Assembly (NCBI GenBank): GCA_030248225.1
Contig: JASANE010020490.1
Location: 1 to 64,000, forward strand
DNA from: Trileptium ribeirensis
Lineage: Eukaryota; Nematoda; Enoplea; Enoplida; Thoracostomopsidae
Length of the DNA stretch: 64,000 nt
Direction of reading: 5' to 3'
The first letter of the stretch is position 1, and the number at the start of each line of letters is the position of its first letter. Of the stretch, positions 32,407 through 45,800 are shown piece after piece. The position numbers and the translations under genes were made by a program. A model generated the notes under the pieces. The model did no database searches. It was not told the DNA's origin and was given only the letters and a program-made list of their open reading frames with translations.

Positions 32407-33840
32407 CTACGAGTCGTGGAGAAGAGTTTTAAAGCAGGGAGTTGACGTTGCGCATACGACAGAACTAGGCAGAGTGTTCCAAAAGTCAATAATGCGGTTT
32501 GAGTACAAATAGTGCCGGGATGCTGCTGTGATTGGTCGCAACTTGAGGCTATGCTGATGAAGCGGACGGTGCGCTGCCAATTTAAATAGGCGGCTGAAGT
32601 CGTAGTTGATTAGGCCATGGAACATTTTGTAGGCAAGTATGACATCGGCTCGTAGTCGTCGTGTTTGCAGCGTTTGCATCTGCAGTGTTCTTAGCCTGTC
32701 TTCATATGGAAGCAAATGCAGGGCTGGGTGTAGCTTTTTTGCGCGACGATGCACTTTCTCCAGTACGTAGATCAATGTCGCTGTGGTAATAAGGGCAACA
32801 TGCGGAGCTGGCATATTCCAATTTGGAACGGATCAACGCGAAATAGAGGGCCTTGAATGTTACGGGATCCCAATATCGAAGTGTACGCCGTATTTGTCGA
32901 AGTGTATTGTTGCCATCAGCTGCAATACGAGCACAATGTTCCGATGGTTTTAGACACGCAGAAACTGTTATTCCAAGGTCTTTTGTGGCGGCCACGGATG
33001 GAACTTGTTTGCCATTTACTATGTAGACGTGGTTTGGATTGTGGTATCCGAAATGTACGCATCCAAATTTATCAATGTTAAAATCGACCATCCAAATAGC
33101 TGCCCACCGTGACAGAGCGCACAGATCCAGCTGCATATCTTCCGTTGCCAAGTTGGTGAACGCTTATCGATACGGCGAACAAGCTTTGAATCATCTGCAA
33201 ACATCCAGACTCCGCTGCTAAGTGTGTCTACAAGGTCGTTAATGTAGAAAATGAATAGCACTGGGCCTAGAACAGAGCCCTGTGGTACCCCCGACGATAC
33301 GGTCATCGGTAACGACTGAACTCCGTTGACAACAACACTCTGGGTACGGCCTCTAATCCAACTAAGTAGTGGGTCGCGGATACCATATCCGTATAGTTTG
33401 ACGAGCAGGCGATCGTGCGGCACTCTGTCAAATGCCTTCCTCAAATCGAGATATATGGCATCGGCTCTGTCACCAGAGTCGACTATTCGAGTTATGGTGT
33501 CAAGATAGTCTAGCAGTTGGAGTTCGCAAGATAGCCCAGAAATAAAGCCGTATTGAGAACTGGACAACAGCTGATTTTCCGTTGCAAATGTCACGATGGC
33601 ATCTTTGATGACTGTCTCCATGATTTTGCAAGTGCCAGAGGTTAGACTAATCGGCCGATAGTTCTGGCGGTCAAACCGACTGCCTTTCTTTAGAATGGGT
33701 GCAACGAGAGCAAACAACTAGTCGACAGGGATTGTTGAACTGTCTAATGACCGCTGAAATAAATCGGCCAAACGTGGCGAAAGTATATCTGAGCATTCCA
33801 GCAGAATACGATTGCTGATATTATCAGGTCCAGGAGACGT
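32407..33840 (-). pseudogene. CR1-like LINE ORF2, 3' half
   Basis: From right to left: TSPGPDNISNRIL, LADLFQRSLDSSTIPVD, an in-frame stop at 33720-33718, ILKKGSRFDRQNYRPISL, QYGFISGLSCELQLLDYL, YLDLRKAFDRVPHDRLL (first catalytic Asp present), SGVPQGSVLGPVLFIFYIND and the FADD box. A frameshift near 33160 leads to the thumb region (WMVDFNIDKFGCVHFG, TKDLGITVS, NTLRQIRRTLRYWDPVT, LEYASSACCPYY). Another near 32810 leads to the C-terminal domain (LEKVHRRAKKLHPALHLLPY, RLRADVILAYKMFHGL, FWNTLPSSVV), stopping at 32407. One stop and two frameshifts make it inactive. It is 5'-truncated at 33840, as is usual for LINEs. It is a relative of the copy at 27582 but better preserved. Confidence 0.92.
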
Positions 33841-33844
33841 ATTA

Positions 33845-36808
33845 TAACGAATTATAACGTATGTGTTTCTTTTTCCAATGATCAAAAAGTTTTGAAATTT
33901 CTAAATCAGAAATTTAAAAAAATATTAATTAGGAATTTTTTACGTAGTAACACCATAAGGCATGTCATATTTGAGGCATACCACGGAAATTCAATTCCTT
34001 TAATCGTATTTAGCAGCCTCGAAACGAAAACCTATAGTCAAGTTCGATTGATCTACATGCACCTATATGCACCTTGAAAAAGTGATGAAATTTCACTGTT
34101 TTGGGTGTCGAAATTTACCAAATTTTGCTCCGCAGCGTTAATAGCACAGCCAATATAGTATTAAAATAATTAAACCAACTTGTTTAACTGGCTAAATATA
34201 TCCCTATAATCTCATAGTTCACCCCAATAAGCAAAAAACTTGTTTTGTAAACTTTTTTGGGTATTTTTAAACTACGGCTCATAGCTCGAAAAGTATTTTT
34301 TTCTGAAGAAACATGCATAATAGCAAAGTTGTAGCTCTCGATAAGACGACTCTCGTTTATACAAAATTTAGCAAACGCCTTCTATGAGAGCATAACAATC
34401 AAGCACATTCTGTGACACATTTGCTCCATCTTTGGGGCAATTTATGTCACCAGTAGCATGCAACGATGTCACGAATCAAACACTGGGAAAAACGTGCAGT
34501 GGAACGTTCTTCGTAGAGAGGACCGAAGAAGCTCTGCAGTATGCGGTGGTAATTTTAACAGGTGGATGACATTTTTATTACGGACGTACCTGACGATGGT
34601 GTGCCACAGGTGAGATACCTGACCATCAAATACCATAACCCGGTTTTAAACGACCATCGTCTCCGTCGTGGCAATGTTCGAAAACAGGCGTTTTATCTTC
34701 CCATTTGAAGAACATGCCACTGTCCATTCACACCGCATTATACTAGCCTGTCCACGGGGGGGACCCCCTTTCCGACTTTCCAAATCCCCCGTGTTCGTGA
34801 GATTTTCCCCATGTCCCTCCCCCCACCCCGCCGAAACCCCCATGTTCAACTAATTCCAAAAATTTTTTGTCTGAATATTTATGTTTTTTTGTTTGCAAAT
34901 TGTTTTTTTAAACATTAATTACCACTATTTATAATGCTAAAATATAGTTTTTTAGCTTGAAAATATATTCACGGTAGCAAACTGCATGAAAATAGAGAAA
35001 TATTTAGTATTTTAAGCAAAATTTATCCCCCACTTTTCGGAGGGCTGTGGACAAGCCAGCTATAACAATCGACCCAAGTATTGAACTTGAGAGATGGATC
35101 TGGGGATCACCGGGACATTTGGAGGTGTTTGCCTTCGTGAAGAATAAACGGTGGATTTGCCTCTCCGGCGGCGCCATAAACAACCAGAACCGTAGTATTG
35201 TATATCACAACCCGTACAAGTTTGAAAAGTTTTCTGTTTGCGAATAAATTGGCACCTGGGTTGACCTATTGGCCTCGCTCTTTACCAGTTTTTTCTGTCA
35301 GCAATATGACGCTACAGTGTTCTCAATTTCAAATTGGGCTTAGTTGCTGCAGGTGGTTGGATCATTCCATCATCAGTGTCCGATAATGCTCCCTCAATAG
35401 TTAGCTTAGTCCAAGGGCGTGAATAGTTAGCTTAGATCATGTACGGACTAGGAAATTTAACGTCATTGCGTACCACACTGGTGACACTCTTACCATATTT
35501 GTAGTTTTGTCTTATGGGACAAGGATGTCACTAGTCCCTGCTAGCTAGATGGGCAATTGATGATACAATTTCCAATTTCTTTTTACAATCAGTTCAGATG
35601 CCTTTATAATTATATATGCCATTATTGTTTCGCATGTCGTATATTATTATTTTGTACGCAGTGATAATCGCCTTCTAGTCCCTTATAATTGTATAATGAG
35701 CAGCATTTGATATTTTTTCTTTCGCATCATAGAGTCGCTAAATATGGACGTGATGTCACCCATGGCCCAATCTCGCGGTGACAAGCTTACCTCATTTCAC
35801 TATGTCACATGGTGTGATGATATTATCATTGTTTATTTATCTTCTATGTGCTGCACATTGTGAGTCCCTAAAATGCGAATAAGCGAATAGATCTTCTTAA
35901 ATATTCAAGCAATTTGGATAATATTTGGCTCATCTTGTAACATCATGCTCGTTGTATTTAAGTACGTCTCACAAAATTACATATTTAGCACTTGGAGTTC
36001 ATAACCTTGGGGATAATAGAAGTTTCTAAGTGTAATCGTGTTATAGGATAACACATTATCGAAAGGATGATCACTTGTTTGTGTAGTTTGCGCTTCATCA
36101 ATAATTGTTAATAAAGGCAAAGAGAGAAAAATACTTCGCAAATATAACAGATAATTAAAGACGCAGCATACCCGCGGGTATGTTATATATGTATTGGCAC
36201 TTGACGTAGTATTGATATAGGCTGTCATTTTCTAAGTTATGGAGATGAATCCTTATACAGTACGGTGTAATGTTCAAAGTTGGTGTTGTTTCGACATACC
36301 ACTATTGCAGTCCGTGAAAATGTTGGAGACCCGCAGAAGATTGTCGTATAAAATAGAGGCTGTTCGATCATCAACTTATCAAACAAAATTTTTTTGTGAT
36401 TGTGGTATTAAACAATGTGCACTTTCGAAGTACAATGACAACGGTTTATCACATTTTGATGTCTAAAATTTTAGGTAGGCGATCCCAAGGTTATTTCCTG
36501 TAAACAGCACCTGTAACGTTACGTCTCAATTTTTCTCATTTGTTTAAGGCACGGACATCGGTAAAAAGCTGCAGAAAAACGGTTTAAATTCTTATTTCAA
36601 GCAAGAACGATAGATGTGATTAAGAATTTTAGACATAGACATAACAGGGCAGAGGTTAGTATCGTATATATTTTGTTTGTGGCCAGAAAAGGTATTCTCG
36701 TGATACAGCTGTTGGAGCATTACCTTTGAGAAAATAATATTTTTAACTTTAAATGATACATCGTTCGTCCTCCTGCTTTAATAGTTTTGCCATGTTCCCG
36801 TATTTCAG
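33845..36808. other. region upstream of the first visible TEX261 exon
   Basis: Probably intron or promoter of TEX261. It holds a C-rich patch (34740-34850), a short possible exon with GTG-AT acidic codons at 34562-34609, an open frame at 35047-35247 of no known family, and a doubled AATAGTTAGCTTAG near 35395-35430. The missing first coding exon was searched for here and not found. Confidence 0.4.
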
Positions 36809-36888
36809 CATCTGGGCTCTATTATATTGCTGAACTTGTTGAAGAATATGCTACGTTAACGGCCAAAGTTATTAAAGTTGCAATTGGT
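36809..36888 (+). CDS. TEX261: TEX261 exon A (GLYYIAELVEEY)
   Basis: An acceptor TTCCCGTATTTCAG precedes the exon and the donor is GGT|GTAAGT. The first two bases complete a codon begun in the unseen upstream exon. It codes for SGLYYIAELVEEYATLTAKV and IKVAIG, the end of the first membrane segment and the conserved LAELxEEY loop. Length is 80 bp and it ends in phase 0. Confidence 0.88.
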
Positions 36889-39800
36889 GTAAGTTTAAGA
36901 TGACATATTTTGTTTTATTATAATGAATTTTGCTTAAACATGTGTAATAAAACAGGGCTCTCCAAATTGGGGGGTGGGGGCCTTTGGCATTTTTCGGTTC
37001 CCCCTGGTTCACCGCCTCTTCGAAAATTTTTTTGTTTCCAATCGGTCCACAGTACATAAAATTTGATCAAAATTTCTGCTAAAATTCCATTCTGAAGCCA
37101 AAAATTTCGCAAATTTTGTTGCAACATCGGTTTTCCTCTCCATCAAAACCGTTTTGAAAGTGTTTCTCATACGATTTTTAACCGTTTTTCTCTTGGCAAA
37201 ATCGGGCGGCGCCCGGTTCGGAATCAGGGGCGGTGGCTGGTTCATGCCCTGTGGCAAAGCTTTCAGCGAATGGAGAGCCCAGTAAAATATATGTGCCATG
37301 GGTCGTTGATGATTTGAGCAAATATTACTCCCAAAGTCGGGAAGTGTATCCTCTGACGAAATTTTGGGCTTCCTTAGCTCAAGACCTGTTAGCAAAATTT
37401 TTTGTTTCGGCTCAGTAAAAACATTTGAACCCAAAAACTTTGTAAATTATGTCAAAATTAGCTTCCAAAAGCGTATTTGAAGCGTATCCGACATTTTTAA
37501 TCATTTTTTCTTAAAAAATACTTCAAAATTGGACTCGCCCTGGTTCCGAACAAGGGGGCCCCGTTCATGACCCCTAGCAAAATTTTCAGCTAATTGAGAG
37601 CCCAGTAACCTAGTGGTGTTTTCAAGAAAATTTTCAAGGGCATATAGCCGGGGAATTTAAATCTCGCCAAGAGCACTGAAAACTGCCAGGGCCCCAATCT
37701 TGGGGAAGCCAGCTAACGTAAGTAAATACTATGTCAGTAACAGTAGTTACGCTTTAGAACTCCGTGAACCAACAACGTTGAAACGGTGCTTTCCTTTCAA
37801 CTCATAAAATAACATGTATCATGCTTTATTGTAATGTAATATCGACGTGACGCTGCTGCACTGCGCACTTCCCAGACGCAATGCCCATACGACCCCGGCT
37901 ATCGTGACTTCAAGGGCGGACCTGACGGGTTTCAATTACTCGAATGTCTTTTCCCGCGCGAGTCAGGCCCAAGAAATGACGGAGCTTAGCAAGCCGCAGG
38001 AGCGCTTCACAGGATGTGTTCTGATCCTGCCGGACGGGTTGCGCACGTAGTCTACGAGGTACTACCTTTGAGGTCCCCAGGGAGGTCGGCTCCGTCACCT
38101 GCTCACAGGCCAAAGAGACCGTACCACTATTCCCTATCCACGTTTAAACCCGGGAAGTGTAAAATCCTTTAATTTATTTAGTTTTACTTTAGCCAGTGGC
38201 CCCCACTAGGGTCCGACAAATCCCTAGACGTTTAAGGTCGGATCCGCGCGTATCTAAATTTCCTAATTCGGGCGCTCAGCGTGAGTTCACAAATTTTCTA
38301 ATTTGTAAGTCGCACCGGTCGTACCTTTACAACAACAATAGTTAACAAACAACTAATTGGTAATCGGCGAGTCACGCTGAGGTTTGCTTCTTCGATGCGC
38401 GTGTCAAACCTGAACGTGGGTCGTCGATTTGGGGTGACGGTTTTCAGACCCCTTCAACTCCTATCGCTACTACGGGTCAATAAAACACTTGCACAATACG
38501 GGTTTTCAGTGAGCTTTTATTGATGAGTTGCACAAGACTTATGGGTACATCGACAGATACATACTATACGGGCAGATACAATAAGCGTTATGTCATTTTT
38601 ATAGCACGCTAGTATACACTATGAGCAGAGCTTCAATCGGGGAGGGTTGCGGCGTCATCGCCTTTTTCACTGAACTCTCACAGCTGAGTCAAAACACGGC
38701 ATATACTGTGTAGCCTTATCTCATGACAGCTGCGCTTACCTTACTCATGAAAAACAGTAGTGGGTTGACTTTAAAATCAGTACCAGTAGGGGCTGAGGTT
38801 AGTTTTCGACATAATAAAGGCGCCATCGAAATAACTATTTGCTTAGTGCTATGCTTGGTAACAGGAAGGGTACTCCGACACAACGATAGGTTCAGGTAAG
38901 TGAAAGGCGGAAACGAGGCGGGGCGTACGGGGTTGAGCGTGCAGCGGGACGTTTGTGAGACTTCATCTTGCTCATACAAATCACAAAACTATGGTACATA
39001 ATGATCGGTTACTTATTTTCGCAGTTAGTAGCGATTAGGTTAACTTATGATAACATGATACAACAATGGATACAACAATGCTTAATGGTATCACGACAAG
39101 AGTGTGAAATATTCCTCGGTACGACTCCTGAATATTATGGTGCGACGGTGTTGCGGTAAAAAGTTTTCTTTCCTACTCGCACACACACATACGTTTTGAA
39201 AGTGACCTTATACAATTTGTAATGGAGCTTCTAAATATCGCTGATTTATTTTCTATGCGATTACTTTGCGAACTTGAGGCCCTAATTATACTTGATCTTT
39301 GGTCCAGGATATTACAAAAACAGACGCTTCGAATACACCAACTCAAGTGATAACAGCAGAGAAAAGGAACGATTAGGCGGGCTTGCCCTTCGAACAGCTT
39401 ACGGGGTCCCGGTAGACTGAGCTCGGGACTTAATTTTAAGCATTTCCTAGTGCGAAACTTGTTCAATTTACTACGCGGGCTGTACCTTACATTATAATTA
39501 AAACGAGTAGTATTAGCGATGGGATTGCGTGGACCATAGGCGTCGATCTAATGGTGCAAAAATCTATGTTATTTTGATTTAGAAACGTTCTTAAACGAGT
39601 AATATTTGATACAGAAGTTCAACTGTTACTTCGAGCAATTTCTGCTCGACGCAACGAGGCGATAAACATAGGCCCCGGTTGTCAAGTCAACCGTGGCCAC
39701 TTTTCTATCTTAGTCTCACTCAATTTGGCTGCTTAAATTATTCGGTTCGCAATTTTAAGCAGGTTTCTGAGCACAGTTCGATTTGGGCTGGAGGGGTCTT

Positions 39801-42800
39801 TTGACTCCTAATAACTTCTCAATTTGGTGCTATTTCTCAGTGCAATTTTGCGCAGGGACAGGACTCCACCTTTCGTATCAATTTTCTAGGACCGGGTCAG
39901 CAGTCCTCACAAAAATGGTCCGTCGGGCCAAGGCCCGATAGACTCGATGTCGCATTTAGCGACTTCGATAATCTTGCAATTTAAAATGTTTCCATTAGTA
40001 ACGTTACTTATCAACACTAGGGAAATTAATATTTCCCTTGCCCAACCAAAACGTGTGGAAAAGCAAGACCAAAACAGACTTACGAAAATAGTCTGAATTA
40101 GGAAATTTGAACTGCAATCCGGGCAACGGTTGTGCTGGTCGGATTTAGATTGCTCATAACTTTTGAACGGGCCACGGCTCTGCCGGGCTCAATAGCTTAA
40201 ACGAATGTCTGCAAGAAAAATCGTTAAATTTCTTGGAACAGATGTCCATATATTGATGTGTAAAGTTCGGGTAAAAGCAGACCACTATTGGACCATCGGG
40301 TTTATAATTCTAACATAACAAAGTTGAATCTTGTGATTGCATTCGAAGGTAAACATGCCTACGAAGAAACTGCGAGATTTTCACCAAGATTCCTGGAGAG
40401 AATCTTGAGATATTTTAATTTCCATCTGGAACCTACATTTTTAGTGGGGTTAGGCCACTTCGAGGCCGTCGGGTTTATAATTCTAAGGCGAAATCAACGA
40501 GTTTTAGAATCCTATTTACGGATAGACATTATCACGAAGAAACTGCCAAGGTTTCAGCAAAATTCCTGGAGAAAAACTGGAAATATCTCGTTTTTAGTCT
40601 TAGTTTTACGTTTTGGTGGGATTAGGCCTTTTCAAGGCCCTCGGGTTTAGGGTTCCGACTCAAAATCGATGGTTTTTATAGTCCGATTCAGTAGCACATA
40701 ATACTATAAAGAAGCTGCAAAGGCTTCAGCTATATTCCTAGAGTAAATCCTAAGATACTCGAATTTTCACCTTACGGTGGGAACGGGTACCTTTTTGGGT
40801 CGTCGGGTTTGCATTTCCAAGACAAAATTGACAGGTTTTATAAATGTGTTCATTAACCGGGGGTGTTACGAAGAAGCTACCAAAATTCTAACAAAATTCC
40901 TGGAGCAGCTTTTAAAATACCTGACGTTCTCTATTTTAGGTGAGGCAGACCCCTTCAAGGCCGTCGGGTTTATGATCCCGACCTAATATCTGAACATCTG
41001 AAGTGCTACATCGATAACTCGGACCCTGCTCGAGGTCCGGGTAAGATTTGAATCAAAACTTTGGTGTAATTCCTAAGGCATAACAATTTTCGACTTAGGT
41101 GAGGTTTCTCATTAGCGGGACGTTAAATAAGCATGTCAGCGGACTGTTCGTAGGCGGACGATACCTACGATGTTATATTCTCACTATCAAGATTTTAACT
41201 GCGTTCCAGCGATAACTTTGGATGCCTTCAATAAACAGTTTTTCTCTATGCCATTCTCCATAAACAGCAGAAACAACGGGCCACATTGTGCCGAACGAAA
41301 ACGAGTAAACGAAGAAAAATCTTGAACAAAATCTTTGAGAAGCGCTTGGCAAAAGCTGGTACCACATGACTTCGGATGATTCGGAGTTCAATTAACAGTT
41401 TCTATTTCAAACAGGGTTTGTTTAACCTCGGTCAGCTTAATACTCAATCTTTTCGGTCCTAACTCAGCTCAGGGAGTCATGTAAAATCATTCGTAACGCG
41501 AGTGTCGCGTTTGTTTGTACCCTAACTCGTTGACCGAGGGAGGTGCAGTTCGACTCCGACTTCTTGATTAAAACAGGCGAATTCGCAGGCATGGCGACGG
41601 GTCAGCGGAACGGGCTAGGGCGGGCTAAACTATCGTGTAAACGTTAGTATGGACAGGGGAGGCTGTAGCTATATGATAACACTCATCGAAACGGCATTCG
41701 GTCTTATGATCTAACTATCCAATGTAGGGCGTCTTTTAACCGACTACAAACTAGGCTTGCTTGCGCCACTACACCTCCCTGTCCATACTTACATAGTCGA
41801 ATCCATCGCCCATCCATCCGCAGGCACCACCAAAGCGCAGAAAGCCATAAGTAAACGAACAAAAGCACAATCAAAATGAAGCGACGATGAGCGCCAGAGC
41901 CGGTCTGCAAAACGACCGAACTCTGCGCTGTCGAAGTCGAACTGAACTCTGTCTTGTTTACGCTTTGCTGCTTTTATACTCGGAATTCGACAATTTAAAC
42001 TTTTGAAATTCGCGGCGGTTAAAGTGCTGGCTCAGCACTTTTAGTCGATTTTCTGACCCAATGTGACCCAACTAAACTAACACTCTTATCGGCCACATTC
42101 CGATCATATTTCTTAAAATTTTGGGCCGAATTTATATGAAATTTTATATAAATTTTATATAACTTATAAGATTTACGACCCTGTTTACATCAAATTAATA
42201 CTAAACTTCTTCAAATTAAGGCGACTTTCTAGAAGTTTATAATAAATTACATATTATATTAATACTAAACTGTCCTTGCACGAAAAGAGAACTTATATGA
42301 AGCGTCCAAATAAATGGTTTACATCAAGTCGTATCAGCTTGACAGGGTCAAGCTCGTTTACTTAATCTTCAGTGGTTCTACAGGTAGTAACGCTAGATTT
42401 AATATTAACTCCGCACAAGCTACTGATAAGAATCTTCAGAGGCTAGTAGTAAGTTTTATATAAATTCCTCCAGTGTATATTCAGCTTGTAGCTGTTTTAT
42501 AGTAAAACCGTTTTTACTTAAGTACGGCGGCACTGCATTCGTTTGGCAACGTCCACTTTAATTTTATATTTGCCGATATCGTTAGCATTAAACGATCGAC
42601 CCTCCATCGGCTGCATATTTATTTAACGAAGAGGCAAGATGAAACTGCCACTTTTATATTAATTTTATATATGCTTAATATCGGACTGATTGTTTACTCA
42701 AACAGGTGTGGGGCTCCACGTCAGTATCAAGTTTATGCTGCAGCTAAACAACACAATGTTCAATAAAGCTCACAAGTACTCGAACATCAGCTCACTCATT

Positions 42801-45800
42801 TACTACACCGACACAAATTATATTGGCCTTCGTTAACAATAACGCACACACAGTCGTTGGACATCCCTGCCACGCTCAAAATTAATAAAACTTTATATTA
42901 CCTTATTAGTATTTGCTCTGAAACGAGCTTCATTAAAAGGGACGCAGCGTATGTAAACAAAAAGGGAAAGGAAACAAGGGCAGAGAAAAAGGAGGGCCTA
43001 GTCCCTTCCAAAATGGCCAAAGTGCCAAATGAAGTTCGGCTTCGGACTCAGTACGTCCGTCCGAGCATAAAGATATGTAACAGGACCGTATTCGGTCTTC
43101 AGGGGGGAAAATAGACTCCTGGGGGAGGTCCATGCCAAAATTTTCAAAAATCGGGGCATTCAAACGGTTCTCCTGGGTTCGGGGGACACTTTTCTGGGGT
43201 GTTTTATACTTTTTTGAATTCGTCTCGACATGGGGATTCTAATGAGGGGTGACACGCCTGTCGGGGCGTTATTTTGAAATCTTCTTATGGGGTATCTAAA
43301 AGTGGGCGCAGCGAGACCCGTCCGGGCTCAAATGAAAGCCTCGGGTCTGGGGATTACAACGGTGCCACATATGTATTCGTGTGATCAACATCCGTTACTT
43401 TATTGAATTAATTGTATTTTATCTGTTTACGTACCTACATATTTGTCCATACGTTCGTGGATCCGGGTCGGATTTCCACGAAACCGGTCTCAATCGAAAG
43501 ACCGTCAAATTCTCTATAGGAAATGTTAAGTACAAAATTTTCGAATTCTCAACGGTTCCGGAGTTATGGACCGGAGCCGATACTTTTGGTCCCTAAATTT
43601 CATAAATTTTCATATTTTTAACTTTTGTTTCTTATATCAACCAGCGAAATTGAACGCTGGTAAATGATATTTTGTAAAGTTGTATAACCTACCAGTGTGG
43701 CGAGCACTGGTAAATTTTATATTTTCGGCTTCCACTTATAATTTTCAGACAATTTTCTCAACTGCCGTTCACTTTCGAGTGAACAGCCACACTTTTTGTA
43801 GTCCCCATTCGTGAGGGCGGTCGTGACGGGTGTCCGTCACGGCCACTTATTTCAAATAACAATTTAGAATAAGCTTTGCGGTCCTACCACGCGGGGTAGG
43901 GCAATTCCTACGTCTCTACAAATACTGGGTACAGCGGGGGAGTCGTACCGTCCTTAAAATTCCTGCGAGATCGCGTACGGCAAGGGTTCGCCATACGCGC
44001 TGTCTATACCTACAAAAATCCCAGTTGGCGTACGTAAAAATCCCTAAAATTCCCTCTAAAATCCTATCAAAAACATTACACTCTATCAGTCGTACTTCCA
44101 ACCTAAAAGTTACAAAAATACAACCAAATATGACAAACAAGATACATACTAACAAAGTCAAATCCAGGCGCTTTTATGGCCTGGTCCATCCGATACAATA
44201 GTACAGATACAGTACGGCACAATCATAGAACAGTATAAAATGGTAACAATATGGCGGCGCTTTTATGGCCTGAACTAATAACAGTGAACGGTATGAATAT
44301 ATACAACAGCCATATATATATAAGTGGTTAACAAATACTATCCCGATCAATCAGCAGGTTCGTGTACCTAAAAACAGGTATGAACAATAACATCAATTCC
44401 ACGGTACACAATCATGTGATGCAGTTATGGTAATATATGTCAAAACGTGCCTTTATGGCCATCAAAGGTATAACGAATATAACGATCATGATACGCAATT
44501 CAAATACTTATATCAATGATGCCTTTATGGCTAATGGTACAGTAAAAATCATGCGAATGCCAATAGATACCAAGGCGTGCCAACTGGGCACTACAACAAG
44601 TATGTATATAGTTATCTGTATATACGGTCGCGATTCCTTGACGATTATCGCTTTCTGAAATAGCAATAAAGATACCCTTTTCGATCAAAACGATGTCGGC
44701 GGTGCAGGCCGAAATACTGACAATGCGAGTCGGTTACATAACGGGACTGTTTGATCCTGATTATTCCGTTTACTTATATATTGATATATGGTGCGATTGA
44801 ATTTGTTCCAATTACATACGTATATGCCTTGATTTCAGTTCTGTTTCAATTATCTACATATATATCTGATAAATTCTGATTTGTTGTACTTATGTACTTA
44901 CATAACTATATTGATCTTGCGAGTTATTTCAATTGCTGATCTACATATACACTGTAGTTCATGATTCGTGCCAGTTAGGCGGTTCATATATGAGGTGACA
45001 ACAGGGTTTTAGGGTCAATGGGTATATATAAATGAACTCAATATATATATTCGCTTGCGCCAAGAGGCGATTAATTGGTTCTGCTTACATAGACATACGT
45101 GTTATAGGGCGAGGGTGGGTTCCGTACCCTTTTGGGCTATTCCCGCCGGGTATTCCAGGTTGGGGAGAAACTGATGACAGAATTCGGAAATGTTGGCCAC
45201 CATACATGTGGTCATGATTATTGGGAAACTCGATTAAATGTTGACCATTACACTATGGACAGAATTTTTGGTACTCGGAAAAATGTTGTCCATTACACTG
45301 TGGACAGGATTTTTGGTAGTCGAAAAAATGTTGACCATTGGGGTGCGGTCAGGATTTTCGTAAATGTTGACCATTGGGGTGTGGTCAAGATTATGGGTTT
45401 TCGATAAAAGTTGGCCATTAGGCTGTGGTCAGGATTATCCACCTCGTAACGATCCGTAAGGATCTGTTACATAACATTTCATGTGTACAGGTTTGTAGAC
45501 AATCAAACGATCACTCGTGCTTATAATCCCCCTGTCTGGCTACCGTAATGAGAGATTTTTTCGGCTTCCCCAGCGCAGAGAGTGGATGGAGTCCTAAAGC
45601 TTTCGACCTCTCCTCCCCCCCAAAAAATTTGGTTCTCTTAGGTCATGCCGTGAGGTACATTTTGGCTACCCCAGGTGGATCCCCAGCACCCGCAGGTATT
45701 TTGAGGTGACATCAAAAATGATCGTCCTAACAAAAACAGTTATAACTCCAACAAGTATTTATTCAGTTATTGCAACATTAGTGTAAATGCGCATAATTTG

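Noticed and set aside
34562..34609. 48-bp exon (VDDIFITDVPDDGVPQ) between AACAG and GTGAGA
   Set aside because: The splice signals are fair and the peptide looks plausible, but there is no partner exon and no family. Chance cannot be excluded.
35613..35675. Short hydrophobic ORF (MPLLFRMSYIIILY) as TEX261 N-terminus
   Set aside because: It runs to a stop, and no GT donor in phase 1 is available.
43822..43841. Hairpin CGTGACGG/CCGTCACG as a regulatory element
   Set aside because: An eight-base stem in an intron is too little to support a function.
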